From Bacillus sp. FJAT-29937 (GTDB taxonomy: Bacteria; Bacillota; Bacilli; Bacillales; Cytobacillaceae), in the NCBI RefSeq assembly GCF_001509555.1, contig NZ_LMAS01000006.1, positions 264,878 to 328,877 on the forward strand: a stretch of DNA of 64,000 nucleotides, written 5' to 3'. The translations under genes were made by a program, and so were the position numbers. Below, in pieces: positions 1 through 13,714 of the stretch (position 1 is the stretch's first letter; the number at the start of each line of letters is the position of its first letter). The notes under the pieces were generated by a model. It was not told the origin of the DNA. It saw only the letters and a list, made by a program, of their open reading frames with translations, and did not search any database.

Positions 1-60
1 CGTGTTTTTGAAAAAATGAATTAAAAACACTCACTATGAAAGTAACCGCTCACATAAGAA
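1..60. repeat. Partial CATAGT-family repeat at window edge
   Basis: The first ~60 bases contain CGTGTTTTT, a short linker, then AAAAACACTCACTATG. This is the same half-palindromic pattern (CATAGTGCGTGTTTT ... AAAACnnTnACTATG) that forms the arrays near 10.0-10.6, 11.8-12.1 and 37.8-38.15 kb. The unit is cut by the window start, so an array may continue outside. Confidence 0.5.
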
Positions 61-169
61 GAGCAACCCCTTATTTTTCATTAGCCATAGCCAATCAAAC
101 TACCAACAATCCTCCCGCATATTTCCCCTCTATAAAGAAAACCCTATTTAAAAAAAGGGGGATTACTAT

Positions 170-2407
170 ATGAAAAAACTAAACATATTTTTACCCCTCA
201 TCTTCATGCTGCTTTTCCAATCAACCGCAAATGCACAAACACTGGATCACCCTCCCATCCCAATGGAATCTTCACAAAACAAAAAGGTATCGATCATCAT
301 TCTGGAAAAAGAAAAAAGCGAGCAGGAAATCAAAAAGCTCATCCAATTTGTACCCAATCTGGAATTACGGCATATCTACAAATACGCCTTTCACGGATTT
401 TCCGTAAAAGGCACACAGGCAGATATTGATCAGCTTTCCAAACTTGCTGGTGCAAAAATGGCTTCACCCGTTAATACGTATACGGTTCATGCGGACGAAA
501 GTGTGAAAATGATTGGAGGAGAGGAGGTCAGGGGTTTATTTGATGCCAAAAATCAGCGATTAACGGGGAAAGGCGTTAAGGTTGGCGTCATTGACACAGG
601 GATCGATTATACCCACCCTGATTTACGAGCGAATTATGGGGGCGGCTATGATTTAGTTGACAGAGATCACGACCCGATGGAAACTCAGGCTACACAAGGG
701 GAGGGCACCCTCCACGGAACGCATGTTGCGGGGATTATTGCCGCAAACGGAAAAATTCGCGGGGTTGCGCCGGAAGCCACCATCATTGCCTACCGGGCAC
801 TTGGACCAGGGGGAAGCGGCACCACCGAGCAGGTGATTGCAGCCATTGATCGTGCCATAAAGGATAAAGTGGATGTTCTAAACTTATCGCTCGGAAATAA
901 TGTGAACGGTCCTGATCTTCCGATAAGCCTAGCGTTAAATAAAGCAGTGGAAAAGGGGATTACGGCTGTTACGTCTTCGGGAAATTCGGGCCCGAATAGC
1001 TGGACGGTCGGATCGCCTGGCACAGCCTCCAAAGCGATCTCAGTCGGCGCCTCAACCCCTTCCTTGAACATTCCCTATGTGGATATTGCCGGCCAAAAGT
1101 TAAGACTTGAGCCTCTGCAAGGATCTGTAGAATGGGATTTTAATAAATCCTATGAAATCATCAAAGCTGGATTAGGGAAAAAGGAAGAATTAAAGGAGGC
1201 AAAGGGTAAAATTGTTCTACTGGAGAGAGGAGAATTGACTTTTACCGAAAAAGCATTAAATGCCCATGATGCAGGTGCTGTTGCCGTTATGATTTACAAT
1301 AATACGAAGGGGGCCTTTTTCGGAAATTTAGAGACGGATGTGACGATTCCAGTCACGGCAATGTCAAAAGCGAACGGTGAAAAAATAAAAAAAGCCTTAG
1401 CCAAAAACAAAGTATTTGCCAGAACCCAAATAATAGAGGAAAAGGATGTTCTTGCTGACTTTAGTTCCCGCGGTCCTGTGACCTCCACATGGGAAATAAA
1501 ACCGGATGTCGTTGCACCGGGGGTTGCGATTAACAGCACCGTACCTGGCGGGTATTTGCCTTTACAAGGGACAAGCATGGCTGCGCCTCATGTAGCGGGA
1601 GCCTGTGCATTAATTAAGCAAGCCCATCCCGACTGGGGTCCAGAGGAAATTAAAGCCGCACTTATGAATACAGCAAAACCGATATTCAATCAAAAAGGAA
1701 AGCTGTACCGGACATTCGAGCAAGGCTCGGGAAGAATTCAAATCGAAAAGGCACTAAAGACCAATACCTTGGCTACGCCTGGATCCCTTCAATTCGGGAA
1801 ATTCCAACTTGCAGACAGCCTGCATGAGCACTCAAGCTATGTGACCGTCAAAAATATCGGCACAAAAGGTCAATCCTATTCTTTTTCGATTCCGCCTGCA
1901 GAAAACGGGCTAAGCTGGAAATTTCCTTTATCCTTCTTCTTAAAGCCGGGCGAGAAAAAAAGAGTGGAAATCAAGCTCTCTGCGGATCCGGAGCTGCTAA
2001 ACAAAAAAATATATGATGGCAATATTACATTAAATGCAGGGCCACAAACAATTAGCCTGCCCTATCTTTATGTCCTTGAAGAACCTAATTATCCTCGGGT
2101 AATGGGATTTGGTTTGGGAAAAGGGGATAAAAAGGATATGTATCGCTATGAGGTGTATTTGCCAGGAGGAGCGGAGGAGTTCGGGATCGCCATGTTTGAA
2201 GCGGAAAGTCTGCGCTTTGTTGGATTTTTAGACTGGAAAAGGAATGTTGGAAAAGGGCAGCTTTTGCAGGAAATCGACAGTCAGCAGCTTCCGGAACCGG
2301 GTCTTTATCTGATCAAGGTTTTTGCCAAAAAGGCGGGAAAAGAGGATTCAATTGAGTCATATTTATTCATTCAGCCAAATGGCCAATTAGTTGTGCAAAG
2401 TAGCTAA
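170..2407 (+). CDS. Secreted subtilisin-family serine protease with PA domain (Vpr-like)
   Basis: A 745-residue extracellular S8 endopeptidase. A signal peptide (Lys-Lys then a hydrophobic core, cleavage near ANA-Q at residue 23) is followed by an I9-type propeptide to about residue 110. The catalytic triad is clear: Asp142 in VIDTGID, His182 in HGTHVAG and Ser469 in GTSMAAPHVAG, with an oxyanion Asn in SSGNSGP near 272. A protease-associated (PA) domain is inserted around residues 320-440, the arrangement of the minor extracellular protease Vpr. The last ~200 residues look like a fibronectin-III/Fn3-like beta domain. The start has a GGGGGA ribosome site. It stands alone, closed by its own terminator, and probably serves protein scavenging. 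Family assignment is secure; equivalence to Vpr itself is inferred. Confidence 0.93.
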   Translation: MKKLNIFLPLIFMLLFQSTANAQTLDHPPIPMESSQNKKVSIIILEKEKSEQEIKKLIQFVPNLELRHIYKYAFHGFSVKGTQADIDQLSKLAGAKMASPVNTYTVHADESVKMIGGEEVRGLFDAKNQRLTGKGVKVGVIDTGIDYTHPDLRANYGGGYDLVDRDHDPMETQATQGEGTLHGTHVAGIIAANGKIRGVAPEATIIAYRALGPGGSGTTEQVIAAIDRAIKDKVDVLNLSLGNNVNGPDLPISLALNKAVEKGITAVTSSGNSGPNSWTVGSPGTASKAISVGASTPSLNIPYVDIAGQKLRLEPLQGSVEWDFNKSYEIIKAGLGKKEELKEAKGKIVLLERGELTFTEKALNAHDAGAVAVMIYNNTKGAFFGNLETDVTIPVTAMSKANGEKIKKALAKNKVFARTQIIEEKDVLADFSSRGPVTSTWEIKPDVVAPGVAINSTVPGGYLPLQGTSMAAPHVAGACALIKQAHPDWGPEEIKAALMNTAKPIFNQKGKLYRTFEQGSGRIQIEKALKTNTLATPGSLQFGKFQLADSLHEHSSYVTVKNIGTKGQSYSFSIPPAENGLSWKFPLSFFLKPGEKKRVEIKLSADPELLNKKIYDGNITLNAGPQTISLPYLYVLEEPNYPRVMGFGLGKGDKKDMYRYEVYLPGGAEEFGIAMFEAESLRFVGFLDWKRNVGKGQLLQEIDSQQLPEPGLYLIKVFAKKAGKEDSIESYLFIQPNGQLVVQSS

Positions 2408-2410
2408 ATA

Positions 2411-2441
2411 TAAAGAGCGTACCAAATGTACGCTCTTTTTT
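2411..2441 (+). terminator. Rho-independent terminator after the subtilase
   Basis: Perfect stem AAGAGCGTAC / GTACGCTCTT with a 5-base loop followed by a run of T, four bases past the stop codon. Confidence 0.9.
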
Positions 2442-2532
2442 CAATAGTTTTGGCGAAAATTAAATTGTGATAATTATGTGAACATACCATATTTCCATCA
2501 TTTTCAATGTGACTTTTTTCACTACAAACACG

Positions 2533-2561
2533 TTGACATTGACAAGGGCCTATTGTATGCT
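2533..2561 (+). promoter_or_regulatory. Candidate sigma-A promoter of the atp operon
   Basis: TTGACA at 2533-2538, a 17-bp spacer and TATGCT at 2556-2561. It lies ~115 bp before the first atp gene, the only good match in the spacer. A second overlapping TTGACA begins six bases downstream. Inferred from sequence only. Confidence 0.5.
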
Positions 2562-2677
2562 TACAAAGGGTGTAAATGGCAGGGTTTTCAAAATGAAAAA
2601 ACAGTCATGAAACCCGTTATACTTGACTTTTTTAGTAATCCGCTTACCGTTCTCTTATGTGGAGAGGATGCGTTTTT

Positions 2678-2899
2678 ATGCGTCAAAAAAACCGTAATCC
2701 ATTTATCGCAATGGGGTTAATGTCTGCTATTCTTTCACAATTAGTCGGATCTGTCTTAATTGGTATTTTTGCAGGAAGATGGCTAGACAGTAAGGTGAGT
2801 ACTGAACCGCTATTCCTTATTATAGGATTATTTCTTGGCTTGGCAACAGGAGTTTTTGCTATGACTAGACTAATCCAACATTTTTTTACAGGAGAATAA
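2678..2899 (+). CDS. atpZ: AtpZ/AtpI-family small membrane protein
   Basis: A 73-residue protein with two predicted membrane helices separated by a short polar turn (RWLDSK). It belongs to the small AtpZ/ATPase gene-1 family that precedes atpI in alkaliphilic and other bacilli and is linked to F0 assembly or Mg2+ uptake with AtpI. I place the start at ATG 2678, ten bases after GGAGAGG, not at the upstream in-frame ATG 2657, whose leading residues are not hydrophobic and which lacks a ribosome site. First gene of the ATP synthase operon, six bases before atpI. Confidence 0.75.
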   Translation: MRQKNRNPFIAMGLMSAILSQLVGSVLIGIFAGRWLDSKVSTEPLFLIIGLFLGLATGVFAMTRLIQHFFTGE

Positions 2900-2905
2900 G
2901 AGACC

Positions 2906-4017
<1,112 letters not shown>

Positions 4018-4041
4018 TATATATACCTGTTCATTATATGA

Positions 4042-4308
<267 letters not shown>

Positions 4309-4333
4309 TAACTGGTAAAAAATGTTCCAAAAT

Positions 4334-4363
4334 GGCGAAGATCATTCTATGAGAACCTTCGCC
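4334..4363 (+). other. Intercistronic hairpin between atpE and atpF
   Basis: Seven-bp perfect stem GGCGAAG / CTTCGCC with a 16-base loop, followed by TTTCCTTT. The tail is a poor terminator, so it may stabilise the upstream c-subunit message or act as a partial attenuator that favours c over later subunits. Confidence 0.55.
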
Positions 4364-4413
4364 TTTCCTTTATGTCAATATTCCTGAAAAGATTTATATA
4401 CACAGAAACTTGA

Positions 4414-5486
<1,073 letters not shown>

Positions 5487-5495
5487 GATTCGTAG

Positions 5496-7022
<1,527 letters not shown>

Positions 7023-7056
7023 AATTTCTCTATTATAGGGGTCTGACATTAGGAAA

Positions 7057-7092
7057 GCAGAAAGTGCCCAGAAATTCCTGGGTGCTCTCTGC
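7057..7092 (+). other. Strong intercistronic hairpin between atpA and atpG
   Basis: Fifteen-base arms GCAGAAAGTGCCCAG and CTGGGTGCTCTCTGC pair at 14 of 15 positions (two of them G-T), with a 6-base loop. No T-run follows, so it is not a terminator. Placement between alpha and gamma, which are needed in a 3:1 ratio, suggests an RNA-processing or stability element. Confidence 0.65.
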
Positions 7093-7119
7093 TGGACATT
7101 CTTTGAAAAAGGGTGGTGA

Positions 7120-7983
<864 letters not shown>

Positions 7984-8037
7984 TAATACAATACTTTCTT
8001 AACATAAATATATTTGGCATCTGCTCCCGAATTTTAA

Positions 8038-9504
<1,467 letters not shown>

Positions 9505-9523
9505 TTTCGGTCCAGGAGGGTAA

Positions 9524-9934
<411 letters not shown>

Positions 9935-9945
9935 ACATATTACCA

Positions 9946-9979
9946 AACACTCTTCAGCTGCGGCTGGGGGGTGTTTTTT
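9946..9979 (+). terminator. Terminator of the atp operon
   Basis: Thirteen-bp stem AACACTCTTCAGC / GCTGGGGGGTGTT (several G-T pairs), loop TGCG, then six T. Confidence 0.85.
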
Positions 9980-10009
9980 GTTTTTGGGGGGAGAGGTTAA
10001 TTTGTGGGG

Positions 10010-10595
10010 TCTTATAGTGCGTGTTTTAGTGGTGGAAGATGGAAAATGGTAACTATGGAGGGTTCATAGTGCGCGATTTGGTAGAGGGAGATGGAAAACG
10101 ATAACTATGGAGGGTTCATAGTGTGCGTTTTGGTGGAGGGAGATGGAAAACGATAACTATGAATGGTCATAGTGCGTGTTTTGGTAGATGGGGATGGAAA
10201 ATGGTAACTATGGAGGGTTCATAGTACGTGTTTTGGTGGAGAGAGATGGAAAACGGTAACTATGAATGGTTCATAGTGCGTGTTTTGGTGGAGGGGGATA
10301 GAAAATGGTAACTATGGAGGGTTCATAGTGCGTGTTTTGGTAGAGGTGGATGGAAAATGGTAACTATGAATGGTTCATAGTGCGTGTTTTGGTAGAAGGA
10401 GGTGGAAAACGATAACTATGGAGGATTCATGGTGCGCGTTTTGGTGGAGGGAGATGGAAAATGGTAACTATAAATGGTTCATAGTGCGTGTTTTGGTAGA
10501 TGGGGATGGAAAACGGTAACTATGAAGAGTTCATAGTACGTGTTTTGATAGAGAGGGATGGAAAACGATAACTAGAATGGTTCATAGTGCGTAAT
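10010..10595. repeat. Array of ~11 palindromic ~51-bp CATAGT repeats
   Basis: The 840-bp spacer after atpC is filled by about eleven full units and one partial. Each reads CATAGTGCGTGTTTTGGT, a purine-rich GGAGGGAGAT-like stretch, then GGAAAACGATAACTATG. The two ends are imperfect inverted repeats (CATAGT/ACTATG and GTTTT/AAAAC), so each unit can fold into a hairpin. Units differ at many positions but the arms are kept. There is no constant-repeat/unique-spacer pattern, so this is not CRISPR. No coding frame runs through it. Confidence 0.9.
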
Positions 10596-10611
10596 TATAA
10601 CTAGGTAATAC

Positions 10612-10640
10612 TTGACAATTTTGTAAATCACTTTAATATT
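10612..10640 (+). promoter_or_regulatory. Weak candidate promoter of the first NERD gene
   Basis: A perfect TTGACA at 10612-10617 with TAATAT 16 bases downstream, between the repeat array and the NERD gene. The -10 match is poor. Confidence 0.3.
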
Positions 10641-10822
10641 AAGACAGGCCTTCTTACCCCTCCGTAATAAAACCTCAAGTTAACATCACAATTATGCAGT
10701 GATCTTTTACCCAAATCCGTTGAAAATCTAATAATTGAAAGGAGTTGATGTATGTAGCTTGATAATGTACGTCTTTTTCTGAATCCTTATTAAAAAAGAG
10801 AATAAAGAATGGAGTGTAAAAA

Positions 10823-11731
10823 ATGATACTTAGAACTCGCAAGGAATCAGTAGAATTATTGCTTCATAGATATTTAAATATTCGATCGAGCTTATCAGAA
10901 AAGGAGCAGAATTATTATTTAGGTCTTGAGAAGGGATATCAAGGTGAGCTAATGTTTGATGCTTTGTCGGCGCCCCTCTCAGCTAATTGGCTAATCATAA
11001 ACGACTTAATGCTCGAATATAATCATTCCGTTTTTCAAATAGATACACTGCTAGCATCGGCAGAGAAAATATTAATTTTGGAAATAAAAAACTTTGAGGG
11101 TGATTTTTTTATCAAAAATGATAAGTGGTATACATTATCAAAAACGGAAATTACCAATCCTTTGGACCAGCTAAAACGAAGTGAATCATTACTCCGACGA
11201 TTACTACTAAATTTAAATTTTAACATCCCCATCGAAACATGCCTCATTTTCGTTAACCCCGAATTTTATTTATATCAGGCACAAATAGACCTTCCTATTA
11301 TTTATCCAACACAGCTTAATCGCTTTATAAAACAACTAAGCAAAAATCCAGCAAGATTTAAAGATAACCATTTAAAGCTTGCTAAACAATTAGTGTCCAT
11401 GCATGTTGAGAAGTCACCATATTTTCGTTTACCCGAATATAGCTATGGCGAACTGGAAAAAGGAATCACCTGTGTATGCTGCCATTCGTTTAATTTGGAG
11501 CATAAAGGCAATGCGTTGGTTTGTAAGAAGTGTGGGCATACGGAGAAGGTACCCTCTACATTATTACGGGGAGTGGAGGAGTTTTCATTCCTTTTTCCAG
11601 ATAGAAGAATTACCACTAATGGCATGCTGGAATGGTTTAAAATAATTGAATCTAAAGTAACCATGAGAAGGCTGCTCTCGCAAAACTTTAACCAAATGGG
11701 GCATGGGAAATACACTTATTATGTAAAATGA
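10823..11731 (+). CDS. NERD-domain protein with C-terminal zinc ribbon (copy 1)
   Basis: A 302-residue protein of the nuclease-related NERD family, a PD-(D/E)XK-like fold. The family marks are visible: GYQGE (residues 38-42), Asp74 in FQIDTLL, and ILEIKNFEG with Glu87 and Lys89, the likely metal-binding site. Cys217/219/220 and Cys234/237 form a probable zinc ribbon, followed by a helical tail. Role unknown; NERD proteins are presumed to act on DNA or RNA. A paralogue with the same layout lies at 51550-52524, and both are bracketed by repeat arrays. ATG start after GGAGTG. Confidence 0.8.
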   Translation: MILRTRKESVELLLHRYLNIRSSLSEKEQNYYLGLEKGYQGELMFDALSAPLSANWLIINDLMLEYNHSVFQIDTLLASAEKILILEIKNFEGDFFIKNDKWYTLSKTEITNPLDQLKRSESLLRRLLLNLNFNIPIETCLIFVNPEFYLYQAQIDLPIIYPTQLNRFIKQLSKNPARFKDNHLKLAKQLVSMHVEKSPYFRLPEYSYGELEKGITCVCCHSFNLEHKGNALVCKKCGHTEKVPSTLLRGVEEFSFLFPDRRITTNGMLEWFKIIESKVTMRRLLSQNFNQMGHGKYTYYVK

Positions 11732-11796
11732 TAATGCTTTTTATATTAGGGATAGCTAACGAGTGCTTATGGAGTGGGTTCGGGAGCTTGTTTAAG

Positions 11797-12145
11797 GAAA
11801 ACACTAACTATAATAGGTTCAAAGTGCGTGTTTAGGGTCCCATTCATGTAAAACTCTAACTATGAGAGGTTCATGGTACGGGTTTAGTAGCTCGACCGCG
11901 AAAAACGCTCATCATGATAGGCTTATGGTGCTTGTTTGGGAGCCCATTCATGAAAAACACTTACTATGGGAGGTTCATGGTGCGTGTTTGGGAGCCCATT
12001 CATGAAAAACGCTTACTATGACAGACTCATGATGCGTATTTAGGAGATCATCCATTCAAAATGCTTACTATGAAATGTTCATAGATTGAGTTTAGCGGCT
12101 CTCCCATGGAAAATGCTTACCTATGAAGGTTCATCGGGCACTTTC
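11797..12145. repeat. Second CATAGT-type array, ~6 units of ~58 bp
   Basis: Units read AAAACnCTTACTATGA, GGTTCATGGTGCGTGTTTGGGAGCCCATTCATG, then the next AAAAC. It is the same family as at 10.0-10.6 kb (CATAGT/GTGCGTGTTT and AAAAC/ACTATG arms) with a different linker. With the first array it brackets the NERD gene. The remaining spacer to 12380 shows nothing I can name. Confidence 0.8.
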
Positions 12146-12491
12146 GGTATTTCCCAATATGGGTCGCTTTTATAAAAATAAAAGCTTGGTTATTTTTAGG
12201 GGAGAAGTTTAATAAGAGTAGTATTAAGTAAGATTGTGGTTTTTGGGTGAAATTGAACATAGAGAAAGAGCTTGTAAATGATTTTTCTCACTGAAAATCT
12301 TGTTGTTTTCATGTTTAATGGATAGTGGGAAATAATCTGGGGTGGGTTTTTTATGGGGGGGTTGGAGTTTTTCTGAAAAAATTAATTCTGGAAATTCTCT
12401 GTGTTAGCGGTGCTGGCGCACTATTAAGCCGTGAGCTTTTTTAGGATAAAGAAAAAGTTCCTCCTTTATTAAATTATGTAGTTCGCAGTTC

Positions 12492-12550
12492 GCATTTGCG
12501 TCATCTTTGATGTAAGCCAGGGAAGCTAATCCAGGGGATGACGCAAATGC
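12492..12550. repeat. Hairpin element with 14-bp perfect arms
   Basis: GCATTTGCGTCATC at the left and GATGACGCAAATGC at the right, about 30 bases apart. It sits just before the larger inverted repeat. A related segment (TTCTGGAAATTCTCTG followed by a GGTGCTGGCGCAC hairpin) occurs near 12388, so palindromic pieces have been duplicated here. Confidence 0.6.
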
Positions 12551-12563
12551 TCAGGGGGTGGGA

Positions 12564-12761
12564 TTTGTGTCGATAACGGAGGTGGCTTTCTGGAAATTCT
12601 CTCTTTGCGAGGTGCTTTCGCACCTCTGGCATCAGCTCCGCTGCTGCCCCCACAGAACAAAGCTTTTTCCGCTTATGAGAGCCCGCTCTCGGGCGCTGTA
12701 AAAGCTTTGTTCTGTGGGCCGGGAGAATTTCCAGTAAAGTTGGTGGGTTTATCGACACAAA
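12564..12761. repeat. ~200-bp composite inverted repeat upstream of nuoA
   Basis: Outer arms pair TTTGTGTCGATAA ... CTGGAAATTCTC (left) with GAGAATTTCCAG ... TTTATCGACACAAA (right). Inner arms pair CCCACAGAACAAAGCTTTT with AAAAGCTTTGTTCTGTGGG. Small hairpins such as GGTGCTTTCGCACC and GAGAGCCCGCTCTC sit inside. The whole could extrude as a branched cruciform or be a non-autonomous palindromic element. Its right arm contains the -35 box of the nuo promoter. Confidence 0.8.
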
Positions 12762-12780
12762 TTGGTAAGAGTGCTATAAT
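12752..12780 (+). promoter_or_regulatory. Sigma-A promoter of the nuo operon
   Basis: TCGACA (5/6) at 12752-12757, a 17-bp spacer and a perfect TATAAT at 12775-12780, 54 bases before nuoA. The -35 lies in the right arm of the large inverted repeat. Confidence 0.75.
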
Positions 12781-12833
12781 GATTACGGTTACAACTGGGT
12801 AGAGAAAATTCATAATATTGGGGGGGATGAGAC

Positions 12834-13208
12834 ATGGAGATGCTAAATGTATATCAAAATAACTATTTGATCGTGTTTGTGTTCCTATGTCTTGGAATTT
12901 TGTTACCTGTGGTAGCTTTGTTTTTTGGGAAGCTGCTTCGGCCTCATAAGCCGCAAGAGACGAAGTATACCACGTACGAGAGCGGGATTGAGCCATTCCA
13001 TGATTCACGGGTGCAGTTTAATGTCCGCTATTATATTTTTGCAATTATGTTTGTCATTTTTGATGTAGAAACGGTATTCCTATATCCGTGGGCAGTTGCT
13101 TATGAAAAACTCGGAATCTTTGCATTAATAGAAATGTTGATTTTCGTATGTATGCTTGTCATCGGTCTTATTTATGCATGGAAGAAGAAGGTGTTAAAAT
13201 GGACTTAA
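12834..13208 (+). CDS. nuoA: Complex I subunit A
   Basis: A 124-residue membrane subunit with three helices. The signature [20 protein letters not shown] and the acidic [12 protein letters not shown] helix are typical of NuoA/ND3, which borders the quinone chamber. Preceded by a G-rich ribosome site. First gene of the eleven-gene operon; its end overlaps nuoB by ten bases. Confidence 0.95.
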   Translation: MEMLNVYQNNYLIVFVFLCLGILLPVVALFFGKLLRPHKPQETKYTTYESGIEPFHDSRVQFNVRYYIFAIMFVIFDVETVFLYPWAVAYEKLGIFALIEMLIFVCMLVIGLIYAWKKKVLKWT

Positions 13209-13711
13209 AATTGGAAAATATCTCACCTGAAGAAATGGAAGAACTGCAGCGTAATGTATTTATGGCAACATTGGAACAAATAAAAGCTTGGGCACGGAGT
13301 AACTCATTATGGCCAATGACCTTCGGGCTTGCTTGTTGTGCCATTGAAATGATGGGTGTGGGCGGTGCTCACTACGATTTAGACCGTTTTGGCTCGTTTT
13401 TCCGGACATCCCCCAGACAGTCAGACGTTATGATTGTTTCTGGTACCGTTACGAAAAAAATGGCTCCGATTGTTCGCCGTTTGTATGATCAAATGCCAGA
13501 GCCGAAGTGGGTGATTGCGATGGGTTCCTGTGCAACAGCGGGAGGACCATATGTGAAATCCTACTCCGTTGTAAAAGGTGTTGACCAAATTGTTCCTGTT
13601 GATGTTTACATACCAGGATGTCCACCAAACCCGGCAGCATTAATATATGGAATTAATAAATTAAAGGAAAAAATCCGCTACGAGGCTAAAACTGGGAAGA
13701 AGGTGATCTAA
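13199..13711 (+). CDS. nuoB: Complex I subunit B (N2 iron-sulfur cluster)
   Basis: A 170-residue subunit that carries the terminal [4Fe-4S] cluster N2, which hands electrons to quinone. The four ligands Cys46, Cys47, Cys111 and Cys141 are present ([24 protein letters not shown]). I start at ATG 13199 inside the end of nuoA rather than at an upstream in-frame ATG; the shorter N-terminus fits the family. Confidence 0.96.
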   Translation: MDLKLENISPEEMEELQRNVFMATLEQIKAWARSNSLWPMTFGLACCAIEMMGVGGAHYDLDRFGSFFRTSPRQSDVMIVSGTVTKKMAPIVRRLYDQMPEPKWVIAMGSCATAGGPYVKSYSVVKGVDQIVPVDVYIPGCPPNPAALIYGINKLKEKIRYEAKTGKKVI

Positions 13712-13714
13712 CCT

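Noticed and set aside
2478-2720. 80-codon frame overlapping the atp promoter and atpZ start
   Set aside because: Out of frame with atpZ, no ribosome site, and covers the likely promoter.
10010-10595. CRISPR array
   Set aside because: Units vary throughout, there are no unique equal-length spacers, and no cas genes are near.
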